The translations under genes were made by a program, and so were the position numbers. Below the pieces are notes generated by a model. That model was given only the letters and a program-made list of their open reading frames with translations. It was not told where the DNA came from and ran no database searches. Below are positions 1 to 12,859 of a stretch of 64,000 nt of DNA, one piece after another. Source of the stretch: Plectrocnemia conspersa (lineage: Eukaryota > Arthropoda > Insecta > Trichoptera > Polycentropodidae). The DNA lies in NCBI GenBank assembly GCA_009617715.1, contig VTFK01000158.1, positions 310,001-374,000 on the forward strand. Direction: 5' to 3'. How positions within the stretch are numbered: position 1 is the stretch's first letter; each line of letters starts with the position of its first letter.

Positions 1-700
1 CTCTCTTTATAACTGTTAAAAATTAATTAAAAATTTTGTATATATGTTTTTTATATATATTAGTATTAAATATACGCATTTAAACACACGTAATATTTAT
101 TTATATATTTATATATAAATGATTTATTTGTTATTGGCTATAAAAAAATCACTATCTTTATATGATTTACCTTATTTTTGTAATTTTATATATAATATAT
201 ATAGCTGATATTATTCATCATAATTTGATATTTTACATTTACGAAAGCGAAAAGCTTTTTTGTGTTTATGAATAAATATTATATTCAAGTATAACACACA
301 ATAATATTTTTTTATACATACAGTATTGATAAAATCTACATTTAAACCAAGAGAAGCAAAGATTTTCAATTTAATAAATTATTAATCGGCAACTAATTGT
401 ACGTTGGAGTATAGTCAAAAGTCTCAAATGTAGCATTGCGATAATTGATCTTTGTATATTGAAGCAAATAACATTAGTAAATTTAAGTATTTTTGTTAGA
501 TAGAAAATTTTGATTAAAAATACATATTATATAAAAATTTATAAAATCAATGCAAATATTCCACAACTAAATAAATGACTTATTAAGAGAATATTTTCAC
601 TCTTACATTTAAAAAATTATATAAAACAACCTATCACAATGAATCTGGGCCTCATGACAAAAATGGCATTGTATATATTTTTTAGCATCGTAATATAATT
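1..700. other. AT-rich non-coding stretch
   Basis: Almost entirely A/T with short TATATA runs. I see no ORF, RNA gene or repeat that I can support. Confidence 0.6.
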
Positions 701-1345
701 TCTTAAATAAATAAAAGAACAGGAATTTGTCCCTTCTTCCCCCTATCTCGGCAGGGCTAGCTGTCATGACCATTGGAGGTCATGATGACCAGATTATAAA
801 CAATCCTAAATCGCTATCATACTCGAGCCGAACCTATCCGTGCAATGCATAACTGCTCACGCTCAAAATTTAAAAAAGACCAATTTAAAAAATTAAAATA
901 CAACTTATCCTCCAAAAAATAAATCACAAGAGAACACCTCTCGCACATTTCGCGTTTGTGAATCGAGTCGAGTTCGGCGATGTGCCACAAAAAGGCTTTA
1001 TGGCCGCACGAAATGGATTTCGACTCGGATGTTATATTGAAACGATCAGCGCCCGAGGCGAAAGCCGCCCAGCCAAGACGGGCCTCTAATTAACATATTG
1101 GACCTGCAATTTCAATTTATGTCTTCATTCTGTATGCGCTCTTAAACACCGCCCCGGGACATGGGTGGGGTCCCGGTCAGCAGCTCTGAAGGCCCCAACA
1201 ATCGAACTTAACGTCTCTATTCCATCGGACCCGCTAACTAGTCTCAAGGACGAGTCATCGATGCGACCGGTCTAATTACTATCATAAGATTCAATCGAAC
1301 GAACCGGAAAAAACGCGTAACGATGTCGGTGAAAAAAAACATGTG
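700..1345. other. GC-richer non-coding island
   Basis: Base composition rises sharply relative to both flanks, with blocks such as GCCCGAGGCGAAAGCCGCCC near 1049-1068. All six frames are interrupted and no domain is visible. The first 50 bases may be the end of a decayed DNA transposon (see 725-765). The rest, about 900-1345, looks like a candidate conserved non-coding element. That is inference from composition only. Confidence 0.3.
725..765 (+). mobile_element. Possible terminal scrap of a hAT-type element
   Basis: The block GGAATTTGTCCC followed by a C-rich tract and GGCAGGGC resembles the block at 62886-62925 (GGGAATTTGTCCCC plus C-rich tract) and the reverse complement of 5254-5300. Terminal blocks of this kind, C-rich and ending in a GGCCCTG-like word, are common in decayed hAT-type insect repeats. 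No target-site duplication is recognisable and no second end is nearby. Confidence 0.25.
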
Positions 1346-1940
1346 TCGTAATGTATGGGTAGGAAAATCAATTTATGGACCGGCTCCGTGCCGAATTCAG
1401 ACACATAAATAAGCAAAAGAATCAATTATTGATACTTGATGGCTAAAACTAATGCTATCTGACCATATCTACCGTCTACTGTCAAAATGAACTACGCTAC
1501 GTCGTAATTCATAAGTTGAAATAAACATTTAATTTGCTATATTTGCTCCTAAATTAACCTAATAATATACATCTGATCACTCAAAATGACCTAAAATAGA
1601 TTTTATTAAAGATAGTATCATAATTCAATAAGATGGACCCTAATTTATTTATTTATTTTTTTTACGGAAAACACAAAAATATAAAATTAATGTCCCGACA
1701 GATGAATAATAACAGAAAAGGTAAAACGCTTATCTAAATATGGGAAACAAATAAGAAAAGAGATTTCAGGATGATATCTACCTTTCATAACAGCCAGATG
1801 ATAGACACGGGAAAAATATCAGAACGACCGACCTTACAATATATTAGTCTCAATCTATAAACGATTGTAATAAATAATCGCGCCGATCAATAAATACATA
1901 GTTACTTAATATATATTTCAAAAAACAATGGAATAAATAA
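1346..1940. other. AT-rich non-coding stretch
   Basis: No gene or structured repeat seen. The end of this stretch (about 1946-1989) is a long T-rich tract ending in TTCGTTCAG, a good splice-acceptor-like sequence for the exon-like segment that follows. Confidence 0.4.
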
Positions 1941-1989
1941 AAAATATTTTGTTTTGTTTTTTTCAATGCGCATTGTTTTATTCGTTCAG

Positions 1990-2417
1990 TGTCTATCAAA
2001 ATTTGAATCGTAACAGCAAAATTAAATTCAAAGATTTTATTTTGAGTGAGGTTAAAGTATGGATGCAGAATTATGTGAAATCTATGGACTCTAAAGACAT
2101 TTCATCAATTTCTACCACATCTTGCCGTGCCCGTGTTGTCAATCCATGATAAGCTGAAAAACCATCAGCCAATAAAAATAAAAAGTGTTGAGAAATATGT
2201 GAGTGTTTGTTCTGCACATGGAATAAGGAATGATACAGCCTATGTGTGTAGAAGTTGTGAAATTGTATCAAAAAAATGTGAATTGTGTAAAGAAAAAAAA
2301 AGTGTAAATAATAAAAATAAAATAAATAGTGATACAAGGTGGTTTATAAGTGTAGTAATAAAAATAAATGTGTCAGTGACAGTTGTAAGCAGAGCAGAGA
2401 GGACGCCAAAAAATTTG
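1990..2417 (+). pseudogene. Cys-rich exon-like segment, probably decayed
   Basis: Unrecognised. It is bounded by an acceptor-like pyrimidine tract ending TTCGTTCAG (1981-1989) and a strong donor-like GTGAGT at 2418. Inside, coding-like sequence moves between frames. One frame (1991-2149) gives a hydrophilic stretch ending in RARVVNP and a stop. An overlapping frame (open 2079-2459) gives a block with CSAHGIRNDTAYVCRSC (about 2205-2255) followed by CELC. A third frame from about 2339 to beyond the donor reads YKCSNKNKCVSDSC. The C...R.DT.Y.C..C pattern loosely recalls the C-terminal Cys-rich domain of piggyBac transposases, but no catalytic region is present. Two apparent frame changes argue for a pseudogene or transposon remnant. 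A genuine exon cannot be excluded. Confidence 0.3.
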
Positions 2418-2459
2418 GTGAGTGCAAATTATATTTTTATAAACGGATATTTTGTATAA

Positions 2460-4300
2460 ATCGTTTATACAAAAATTTATAGAACCATATTATTAAATTA
2501 TAAATAACTGGTTAGTAACCATTGCAACTATTCTCAATTTACACAAAATATTAGAAATGAAAAGCATGTATTTATTCGTTCATGATTTTATTCCCAAGAG
2601 ATTCTTTTAGGTGCAGTAATATTATTTTTTCCAATTATTTTTCAATAAACTAATACTGCGATAATTTATCCGAATTATAGGTTTTTCCCCCTGGTTTCTT
2701 AATATGTGAATCATTGCGGTTTTCCAAATGCGAGGAAATTTCAAAATATCAATCACGGTAAAAATGTTCGTAAGTTAATAGATGATATTTTTTAGAAGTT
2801 CTGTGGTTATTGTGTTATCTAATTTATCTACATATACCGTAAGGATTTTACTTTTTAATTTTGCAATAACATACAGAATTATTTTATTTTTTTATCAATT
2901 CTGATTTATTTTGATTAGATTGGTTTTTTGTTTACCTAGCCAGATAGTTTGACCCTGAAATTAATAAAATATTATTTCTTATATGAAATAAGTAATTATG
3001 GTTCATACATTTGCCCCAAAAATTCGATGTCGCAATGGGATAAGACGACTCTTTTACAAAAATTAAAAGAAAAATATAATGTATTTTTCATTTGATAGTA
3101 CGTACGTAGAAATAGTATACTTCCATCTCTGATTATCATATATCCCAGTATTTTTTTAATGAAAGAAAACGCATGATGCAAGACTCATACCTGAGTTCAC
3201 GGTATTTAAAAAAATTCTCTTTCAAGACTCGTATATGAGTCCTCGGGCTTTAAGGTGTTTAGCTAAAAAAAATATTTGTGAAATTTATAGTTTAAAAAAT
3301 GAAAAAAATGCAAGATTCAAATTACTCTTTTTTTATGATTTTTACATTTAATTAAAATAATTTTATAGTCGATGACATAGTGATTAGCTAGGATTAAATC
3401 AATTTTTACTTTATATATAAATCAATATTAAAAAATAATAATTAAGTAAAAAAATAGCTACACGCAAATTAATATTTTTTATAATTATTGCATTTTATTA
3501 AAAAATGTTATAGTCAATGTCATTAATTTGCTAAAATTAAATAATTTATGTAATATTTTTTAATTCGCTTTTTTGCGTTTGTATACCAATAGAAAATAAT
3601 TTTTTAACCAAAAAAAATATAAAAATTATTCCAAATCAAATCTCAATTAAATTTATACTACGTATTTAGGATTCTGTTCCAAGATTTTTCGATCGTTTAA
3701 TTACATTTAAATGAAGCAACTTAATTTAATTTTGTGTTTCACTACCGAAAATGTTTTTTAGCTTTGGGATAAAATTCCATTGCTGTAATATACATTTAAT
3801 TATTTCTTTCGTCTTATAAATTATTATTATATGCAATATAGAAAGATTTTTAAACTAAAAATCATTTTAGTTAATTCAGTAAGCTAATTTTATCTTTATT
3901 AATAACATAACAGATCAATAAATAATTATTAAAATATTCTAATGTTAAAAGCTCGATGCGAAAAATTTTATGTTGTTCTAGAGCCTATTTTTTTTTAGCA
4001 AAGCCACGTTAAAATATTTTAATGGATATATCTAGTCTTAGATATCAAATATCAATAGAAATATGTATTTCAGTTTAAAGCTTTATTTGATCTTGAAATA
4101 CATAAAGCAAATTAATAGATGCAAAAAAATATATTTTAGAAAATTATTACTAAAAATTTTCACTCCAGTAAAAAATTGAATTGAATTTTATTATTATTTA
4201 AATTAAAAAGTTTACTAAGGAAGAAAATTCTAAATAAAATTGTATTTGCCTAGACTTATTCAGTTGCATTTAAGACTTACGTCAAATTAACAAAGTGCCA
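2460..4300. other. AT-rich non-coding stretch
   Basis: Low-complexity A/T sequence without ORFs of interest. The only structure I note is the small tandem duplication at 3179-3262. Confidence 0.5.
3179..3262 (+). repeat. Short tandem duplication with palindromic cores
   Basis: CAAGACTCATACCTGAGT (from 3180) is repeated about 43 bp later as CAAGACTCGTATATGAGT (from 3223). Each copy contains a small inverted repeat, ACTC...GAGT. The second copy continues CCTCGGG where the first has TCACGG. 'CTCGTATATGAG' words recall those in termini of some Tc1/mariner/pogo-like repeats, but the match is short. Confidence 0.4.
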
Positions 4301-5253
4301 CACAAAAATTACACCTCAGACAGAGCGTTCTAATGGCGTGTTCGCACCGTAATAGGATTTCCATGCAAATTTAATTACCATCGCAATTTCCAATTTGTAA
4401 TACGTATCAAATTGATATTCGATTAAAGTGATATTATCCGACGGAGCCGCCGAGTTAATGACTCAATTGGAGGCAATAAAAACGGAACTCGATTTAACCC
4501 GTTCGGTAGGCAAGGAGTGAATATTTTGCGATGTATGATTGGCATCTGATTCGTGGAACTTTAAAGACTTATAAAACATACGCCTAATACGTTTCATATA
4601 TTTACATTAACACAATAAAAATGCTATATTATTTCTATTGGGAGTGTAAGAAAAGTCGATTTATGGGCATACATCTAGAATCTAGACTCCTGGTTACAAG
4701 GAATCACTAGTAGTAGCTTGAATAAATATTTGTCAAAGCAACTCACATAGATTCTTACAATGTAACTCACATGTTTTACTGTATTTTGGGAAGGTTTTCC
4801 TTATACATTTAAAAAAAATACTTAATTTTTAATACATATTTTTTTTTTAAATAAGAAAATAAAAATATTTTCTTATTTTTAAGCATACATACTTTGGCAA
4901 AGTAAGTTTACCTCTGCTTCCCGTTCTTCTTAAATTAATCAAAGTGAAATCATTTGTATTACTTATGTATTCTCATTCTTGAGTACTTGAACTTTCGAGT
5001 TACCACGCTACGCCTCTGAGGGCTCGAGATAAATAATTGCCGCCGTTAAAAGTTAGCCGGAAACAAGAAGTGGTTGCTGCGATGTTGTTTAATAATAAGA
5101 TAGTCGCGTTCTCGTGATTATTAATTTGTAAAAGCCAATATATAAAAGTCGCGCTTAAGGTGATGCACATACAAGGTGATCGCAAAGCTACTGATAAGTC
5201 TGGGGTGCGGCTTAATTGACAAGAAATTGATTACACGCATTCGTTTCGAATGC
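4300..5253. other. Two GC-richer islands in AT-rich DNA
   Basis: About 4300-4560 (around CGACGGAGCCGCCGAGTTAA) and about 5000-5250 have clearly raised GC, separated by A/T sequence. Short minus-strand ORFs here lack any recognisable motif and look incidental. Candidate conserved non-coding DNA by composition only. Confidence 0.3.
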
Positions 5254-5420
5254 AGGGCCGTAACGAGGCAGGGGCAATCCAAGCAGCTGCCCCAGAAAAA
5301 CTTTTTAATTTTAAGCACACCGTATATCCGTCGATAGAGACGTTTTGCATGTTATTATACTTTGGATGAGGGGTCAGATCGTGTTCTACTTTATTTTGAA
5401 TAAATAGACCGCATTTTAAT
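5254..5420. mobile_element. Decayed DNA-transposon end, hAT-type
   Basis: Begins CAGGGCCGTAACGAGGCAGG after TTCGAATG. The following GGGGCAATCCAAGCAGCTGCCCC contains an inverted GGGGCA/TGCCCC pair. This arrangement is familiar from hAT-type insect repeats whose ends read CAGGGCCG. A similar reversed block occurs at 62886-62925 (CCCTGCCTC shared). The other end is not found within several kb, so this is a fragment and its inner limit is a guess. Confidence 0.35.
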
Positions 5421-5449
5421 TTATATGTCCATTTCAAAAAATACAAATA

Positions 5450-7925
5450 AAAATTTGTTTGTAATGCATTTTTTATTTATAATAATATCATTATATTTAT
5501 TCTGTTCCATTTAATAAAATGATGCTATATTTTTTTTATTATATAGAAAAAAAATTTGAACTTAAGCAATTATTTATAGTTATAAGCTTGCCTTTAATTT
5601 AAGAAATGTTTTATTGCTCACTTGACTCTATTTTATAATATTTTCCCAAAATTTACTTTTTTATTTTAAAAAACTATTATTATATTTAAAACAAAAATTA
5701 ATATAAAATGTGTTTTAAAGCAATTTACAACTAATTTTTAATCGTAAGCATGGCATACAACAAAATTCTTATCAAATATATGTTTAAAAACTACTAATAT
5801 TCTCTAAAAAACGCGTTTTATGTTATTTATTTATTATCAATTTAAATGTTAAAGTTTATTTATCAAATATATTTATTAAAAGCTTTCAACTTCGTTTGAG
5901 ATTAAAATTTTATCTTAAGATTATATTTTTTGGACACCGTTATTTTTTTATAAACATCTGTTCAAATTATTAGCTTAAAAAACATTTTACAAATTATATT
6001 TATTAGGAATTTATATATATAAAAAATTGTATTTTTAAACAATTTTGCCCGGATTTTAATAAGGAAATTATTTTTGCTTACGAACTATATTTATATATTT
6101 TTAAACCGCATTATAACTTATATTTACTAACAATTAAATTTTTTAAATTTATTGTGTAATATGTTGAATAGAAAATTTAAAATAATGTTTTTTATATAAT
6201 TTAACACTTATCTTTAAAGTTTGAAATTACTTACACAAGTATTTTTTTAGTCAGATAACGTAATTTTTATTAAATAATTAGCTTTATTACCTGGATTTGC
6301 CAAAGATAGATTCAAATTCATTATAAAAAACATTCATCATTAGTCTTTTGTATATTCATGTATTGTAGTAGCACATAATTAGTCGTCGGCACATCGCTGT
6401 TCAGTTTCTGATGCGGTTCATTGACACGTATAGCGGTATAGCATGTATTCAGTCCAACTAAAATGTTGAAAATAGCACAGTTTACCTAAAAATGGCGGAC
6501 ATAATGACATGTGCAAATGTCACGTCGCTACTGTTTTCCATTCGGGAGCAGTTATTATGACAAACAGACATGTGTATTTTCCGTTTTATAATATAAATTG
6601 ACTAAAAACTGCTAATATTATTTAAGATAATATTTTATATTATATGTATATTTATTATAAATTAATATGTTTTAAAAGTTATGGGTGAACTACATATAAT
6701 ACATTTTTCTTCTCGAATATTTATTTAAACATTATTATTCTATTTTACTATTGTATGCTATATTTATTAACAATGTATGTATATGTTTCAAAACGTTTTT
6801 GTTTTTTTTTATTTCTTATTAAAATTAAACTATGTTTAAAAAAAATTAAATTTTTATGTTATATTTATTAAAAATGTATATATTTAAAAACTTTAATTAA
6901 CCTATTTTTTATAAAAATTGTCCAGGTATTTTATGCCATAGAGCTCACTTTTTTTCAAGTAATTAAAAAAAATACGATTTCATCTAAATTTTATCGAGTT
7001 TCAGTTAAAAAACTGATATTTTACTTGAAAAACATTATACATATTACATGTTATTGGTAAAATATTGAATAAAAAATATAAATTTTTAACTTAATTTTAC
7101 ATTTATATATAGTTCATTAAAAATATTTTTTTTTACTATTCTACAACAAATTTAATAACTTTTATTAACCACAACTTATTTTTAAAATATATTTAGTAGA
7201 AAATTGCAATTTATATTTTTTAGGCAAATTAAATAACAGTTTAAAATATAGTTGCATTTGATGTTTTTTTAAAAAGCCTAATAATTCTGGATGTTTTTTT
7301 AAGAAAAAATCCGATTTTAATTAAATTGCCTTTATTTTTTGCAATAATAAACATTCAAGCGGTTTATTGATATTACACTTAATTTTAATCAAAAAAAACA
7401 ATTATCTATTTTATTAGGGTATTTTTGTTGTACAGCTCAATATGTTTTTTGATGTTTCTTCAAAAAATCTACATTAGGTTTCATAAAAAAATCAATTTTT
7501 TAAGCAATTTAAATAAACATATATTTATGTTTTTCCCACATAAAAAGGTTACTTATTTATATATAAAAAAAATTCTTACTTTATTAGTAACTTAATAATT
7601 CATCTTTACAACAATACCACATACAATATTATTTTAAATAAACGGCTAAATATAATTGATTATTTTATCAAAAATTAGATAAAAATAATAAATATTGATC
7701 AACTTTCGGTTTTTCATAATGGATCTACACATTTCTCTGAAGTGATTTTTTTTCATTCTATGCACTTTTTATTGCATTATATGCACTTTAAGCATTATAT
7801 CCAATGATAATAATTAATAAAAATATAATTTAATAAAATAAGCGAATGGAAAGAAAATTTCGCCGCCTCCGGTGATTTTTTAAGATGGTTTTTAAAAGCA
7901 CTTTTCGACCCGTTGTAAGTGCTGT
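5450..7925. other. Very AT-rich stretch with one small island
   Basis: Extremely A/T-biased with poly-A/T runs. A short island at about 6350-6590 is more balanced in composition and contains the small inverted repeat TGACAT-GTGCAA-ATGTCA (about 6507-6524). No gene or recognised repeat seen. Confidence 0.45.
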
Positions 7926-7944
7926 AAAATAATTTATTACAAAC

Positions 7945-8169
7945 ATGGCCAAAATCCAAGAACGTCAGATTGACGAGATTTTACGAGACGGCGACGTATT
8001 GATGATGCCCTTCCGCAAGAAAGGGCCCATTAAGATAATCGTTGTGAAGCTTAAAACTTCCGAATCTGGAGAATTTTTAACGTGCATCATAATAAGTATA
8101 CATAGTAATATGTATATAATAATTATATGTACCATGAATGTGAGTTTATATTTATTTAAGCAAAATTAA
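7945..8169 (+). CDS. Small hypothetical ORF, 74 codons
   Basis: Unrecognised. The start context is good (ACAAACATGGCC) and the first 45 codons are far less A/T-biased than the surroundings. They encode a charged, soluble-looking stretch beginning MAKIQERQIDEILRDGDVLM with several K/R and D/E residues. After about codon 47 the sequence reverts to local A/T composition and a hydrophobic low-complexity tail, so the real coding part, if any, probably ends by about 8085. A GTGAAG word at 8044 could be a weak splice donor. It could be a first exon, a pseudogene fragment or chance. Confidence 0.25.
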   Translation: MAKIQERQIDEILRDGDVLMMPFRKKGPIKIIVVKLKTSESGEFLTCIIISIHSNMYIIIICTMNVSLYLFKQN

Positions 8170-8880
8170 AAATAATACGTAAACGGTTTATTTAAAAATC
8201 AGGTATTGGTTGAGCTTTTTACATTTTGATTCTATTTATCTATTTTAATAAATACTACTTAAAACCTGGAAATTCGTTATTTGGTTATTAAAAATTAATA
8301 AAAACCATAGGAATAATATAACTTACTGTTCATGAAAGGTTAATATGTTAAAGCAAAAAAATATTGAATGACTTATAACTCATTGGTAAATGAGTCATAT
8401 TTCAATATTCATTCATTCTCGTGAACGCTGGCGCAGAATAGACGTTGATTTTTTCTTAGAAATATGTGTGGAATGTGTGTATTATTTATGCATATCAGTA
8501 TTTGTTATATTTTTGTTGCCATTGTCATTGTTTTATAAACAATTTATATACCCAATATTTTTTTAAATGCAAAATCGTGTCATACAATTTTTTATGTACT
8601 GTTTCTAGCAGTTTAAATAAAAGTGAGACAAATCAGACAGATAAATAATAATTATATTTAATAATTTTTACCCTAATATTTCAAGTATGTATAGATTAAT
8701 GTTTATGTTCAATTACTGATAAGTAGATAAAATATTATCATTTCATTTCATATTGCACTATTTTCCCAACGTACTACAACTGATATATACAATCAAATTG
8801 TCCAATCTCTACAACGTAACATTTATGGATTTAATAACAGGCTTCTTCTACACAATCAAAACGTTGATTTGATTCAAATC
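8170..8880. other. AT-rich non-coding stretch
   Basis: Apart from the hairpin at 8360-8409, no supported feature. Confidence 0.5.
8360..8409. repeat. Imperfect hairpin
   Basis: AATATTGAA and ACTCATT on the left pair with AATGAGT and TTCAATATT on the right, around a GGTA-type loop. The stem is interrupted by a few unmatched bases. It sits in AT-rich DNA with no gene nearby. Confidence 0.4.
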
Positions 8881-9260
8881 ACACGTCTTTAAACAATTGC
8901 TTCGTTTGCCCGCGAATGAATTTCCCGATTATTCACAGTCCCGGAGCTTTTTAGTCCGATATCGCGTGACCGTCAGCAGACACGTGTGTGAAGAATGAAG
9001 TGCCTGTTCTCACAGATAGGGCCTGTTTTGACTCTGTAATACGTGTGTGGAGTTAATTTTCGAATTAAAAACACAGTAGATACTCATATCTCGAATTGGT
9101 CGATGGCTTCCACGATGGGCCGACCGAGTAATTTCGGGACTGGCGGGTTATTAGTTTCATGTATATTCAATTAACCCATACCTCCGAAAACAAAGGTATC
9201 TCGGAGGCAGATCGCAAGGCTATTATGTGTTTTCATAGTGATGTTATTATTTTATCAACA
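8880..9260. other. GC-richer non-coding island
   Basis: Balanced composition from about 8890 to 9250, including CCGATATCGCGTGACCGTCA (8957-8976) and GGGCCGACCGAGTAATTTCG (9117-9136). All frames are short. Candidate conserved non-coding element; conservation not testable here. Confidence 0.3.
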
Positions 9261-9452
9261 GAAAAAAAATGGAATGCTTTTGCCAGCTGCTTCTCGACTG
9301 AAATGGGTGCAGTTGTGGTATATACTATATATACATACATATTTATATACATATATGCAAAATGGGTCGCTGTTACTTAATCTAAATGCAATATTAATAT
9401 TATATAGGAGTGTTTTTATATTTAATGAATTTTATGAACTGTCACATTAATA

Positions 9453-9485
9453 TAAATTGGTAATTGTTAATAAATTACCAATTTA
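9453..9485. repeat. Perfect 13-bp hairpin
   Basis: TAAATTGGTAATT at 9453-9465 is exactly complementary to AATTACCAATTTA at 9473-9485, with a 7-base loop. No adjacent gene for it to terminate or regulate. Confidence 0.6.
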
Positions 9486-9489
9486 ATTT

Positions 9490-12440
9490 ATGCGCAAAAA
9501 TTACTACGCAAGAGTTGCTAATTTGTATTATACGTATTAATTATTATCTTTAATTATGTTCAATTATGAAATAAATTATTAAAAATAATGCTAATCGTTG
9601 CTTAGAATATTTTTATATCGGTTGATTCTCATTATTAAGTTAATTGTTTCATTATGTATAATATAATATCAAAATAGCAGTAGTAAAGTTTCATTTCATT
9701 ATTATTAATATTAATTTTATATATGTATGCAGTAGTTATGTTATATGTGGTTTTGATTTTTAATTAAAACACATAAGCTTTAATTGCCCATCCATAGCGC
9801 CACAAAAAGTTATGACTGTCAATTAAGGCTTTAATCGAATAAAAGTGGCCTTGAAGGTATGATTATACGTATTCTTATTTTGAATGCATTAATCTTATTT
9901 ATTAATAATTAAGCAGATAATTTTTGTATGAAATTATACATTTTCACAATCAATTATATATTATCCAAAAGTCTATTTTTCTTGCCATATCGTGCGATAG
10001 CACAGGCGAGTGATTTCATTACAGAGTAGCGATCGGGAGCAGGGCACATGATGAGTATTTGAAGCTTCCCTTAAAATATTTATATATATTTTTTTTATAT
10101 ATACACTTCAGCTAAAACTGCATATTTTATGCAAGCTCTCTTATAATTTGTTAGTTGTTGATAGCTTTATTCTACATGCGTAATAAAATATTATAAATTG
10201 TAAATACGAATAGATTAAAACATTTAAATTAATGTTTTCATTATATATTTTTCTTATGTTATATTTACATAATTATTGTAATAAACTTTTATTATTTCAC
10301 ATATATTTGATATTAAAAAAGTAATTTACAACTTAACTTAATGTTAATGCCTTGAAATGTAATTGATTATCGCACATTAATAAACTTTAATGGTCAATAG
10401 TGTAATTTTACTCTTTGATTTAAAACAGAAACAAATAGTTTGATTATATTTAGATATGTGTGTTCCTGTTCTAGCAACTGTGAGACTATTTTATGGTTTT
10501 GCTAAATTAAGTTTTTAAATTGAAAAAGTCATATGTTATATTGAGCGTGGTCATTATACCTGTAATTTTCTTCATTTTTAAAAAAGCTCATTAGTAAATC
10601 AGTAACATTAAGTGTAAATTTTATAACATTAATTTCAGGCAAAAACGACTTTATTATTTTAAAGAACCCTTATAACTGAAACCAGTGCTAGGTTAGGTTA
10701 GGTTAGAAAATGCTTATAATGATTGTTAATAAATCTATACTGTGAATTTAATCAAATAGCTAGTTTTCATCTTCTTGTAAATTAATTAATATTAACGTTA
10801 GGCAAATTCATTTATGGTCATGGATATGAAATATAGTATTAAACTTTTTTTAAATTATATAATATATAAAATATCTTAAGTTAAAAAAAATAGTTTTTAA
10901 TAAAAAAAAGTATCAGTTATTTTTGGAATCGGAGAAAATATTTAAAATATGATTGCATTTTAAAATCATGAATTTGATAAAAAAAATGATTTAAAAATAT
11001 ATACAGGATTATGTGGCGACCGTTTGCTACCCACCACTATTTTTTTACTCAAATGTGCTAATATATATATATCGATGAAGATAGGAAAAAATATGAAATA
11101 TTACAAACGTTAGATTATATATATAATCGTTAAGGAAAAAATAAAAAAATAAAAGGTTCTGAGAAACATATTCCCTAAGTCAGGCAGCTTTTAACAAATT
11201 AAAACCGCAGCGGGCCGCTATTCACTAAACTCACGTCCTTGGCCGACCGTCTCTATTAAAGACTTTACCGGTAATCTAAGATCAATAAAATGATTATTGA
11301 AAAATATAAAAAAGACATATTTTTAATATGATTTAGAATAAAATACATAATGATTAATCTTTAAGAATAAGTAAAATTATACATATTCCTTAGAAAACAA
11401 AGTCAATGTTTAATATTATCATTTATTGCATAAAAAAATGTCTTTTTAAAATTTAGAATATCAAAAAAATGCTTATTAATAAATAGTCAATAATCAAAGA
11501 AACCAAATTAGTTTTTATCCATACTGTAGAATTAACAAAAATATACATCATATTTGCATGCTCCTCTTAATTTTTTATTTATTTATTAAAAAAACATACA
11601 TATTATGTACATTATATACTAAAATCTATATGATGTTGATTCTTTTAAAAATACTTTTAATCTAATAATTGTTAGCAACATATTTTTACATAAATTGAAT
11701 GTATAATATTTGTTTGAATTTATTGTATTTTTCTATTGCTTATTAGATAAAACTATTTTCATTCTTTTTTAAGTTATCGTTTTGTTAATTACAAGTTTAT
11801 ATTTTTCTAAAATTTTTTTAACTAGTAGTGTTGTTAGTAAATTATATATATTAGCCATAATATTTATTTTTGGAGTAACTGATTGTTTATTTTATATATT
11901 AATAAACCATTACAGATAACATTTTTCTATTTTTTCTTAATTTTACTTATTATTATTGTGATGTTTAATTTAAATTGAGCGTAATGATGCGTATATATAT
12001 TCAATATAAAAAATATTCAATATTAATATAAATTTAGCTTATAGAAAATATCACGAAAAAATATTTAGGCAAAATTATAGAGCTTTAAAAATTAAAGTAT
12101 TAGGTTTATTGCAATCGCTTAATTTATTTTTTACCATCCATAAAATACAAAGCTAAAAATTTTCTGTGCATTTTTTACAAAAAGTGTAAAACTTGACAGC
12201 GGCATTTTCTTTCAGAGGAATAACAGTTTATGATTAAAATATAAAAGGTCTTAAAGTAAAAAAATATTATCCGATTTTATTCCACTATCATTCTAAAAAT
12301 TTCAAAACTATTAAGAAACGCTAACGAAATCCCATCAAAAAATATATAATTTTGCTTTTGATTCAGATGATGACAGTTAAAAAATACGCAAAAATTTGTT
12401 TTTTTCCTAATGTGAAATTAATACATTTCTCATTTTATAT
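9490..12440. other. AT-rich stretch with minor islands
   Basis: Mostly A/T. It contains a tandem TTAGG-type run (GGTTAGGTTAGGTTAG, about 10690-10705), the insect telomere pentamer in an interstitial position. Two small, more balanced patches lie at about 9995-10065 and 11010-11280 (CAGCGGGCCGCTATTCACTA near 11210). No ORF or RNA gene supported. Confidence 0.45.
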
Positions 12441-12448
12441 ATACAGTG

Positions 12449-12545
12449 GAACCTGAGTTTAAAATCATAAAAACATGCTCGTATTTCAAAACACTCGTAT
12501 ATCAAATCATTTTTTCTCATAATAAATAATAAAAACTTAAATAAA
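12449..12545 (+). mobile_element. Tc1/mariner/pogo-like terminal sequence
   Basis: Starts CAGTGGAACCTGAGTTTAAA directly after TATATATA, so a TA target is plausible. It continues with GCTCGTATTTCAAAACACTC and a second CTCGTATATCAAA word. CAGTGGAACCTCGAG-type termini followed by repeated CTCGTAT.TCAAA words are familiar from pogo/Tc1-like repeats in many animals. I do not find the opposite end, so this is a remnant; the right limit is approximate. Confidence 0.4.
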
Positions 12546-12859
12546 TATTCATACAAAAATGAATAATACAAAATTTACTTGTACTATAATCGAATTTAAT
12601 AATATCACTGATGGCTCAATAAAATTGTTTTTCTTTTCGTGGAACTTTAACTAAGAATCAAGTTATTTGTAATATAAAGTTATTCTGTATAATGTTTTTA
12701 ATATATATGCCTTTTCCTTTGGGTTCAGAACCACCCTATGGTATATCCTAAATATATAAATTTATTTCATATAATAAATTGATGTAAAAAATACGATTAT
12801 AGTATCTCTAAAAAACGTCTCATACTTAAGATTATCGAAATATCATACTATACATTAAA

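Noticed and set aside
10688..10706. Telomere or chromosome end
   Set aside because: Only three TTAGG-type units, embedded in ordinary AT-rich DNA; similar words occur inside a dispersed repeat family.
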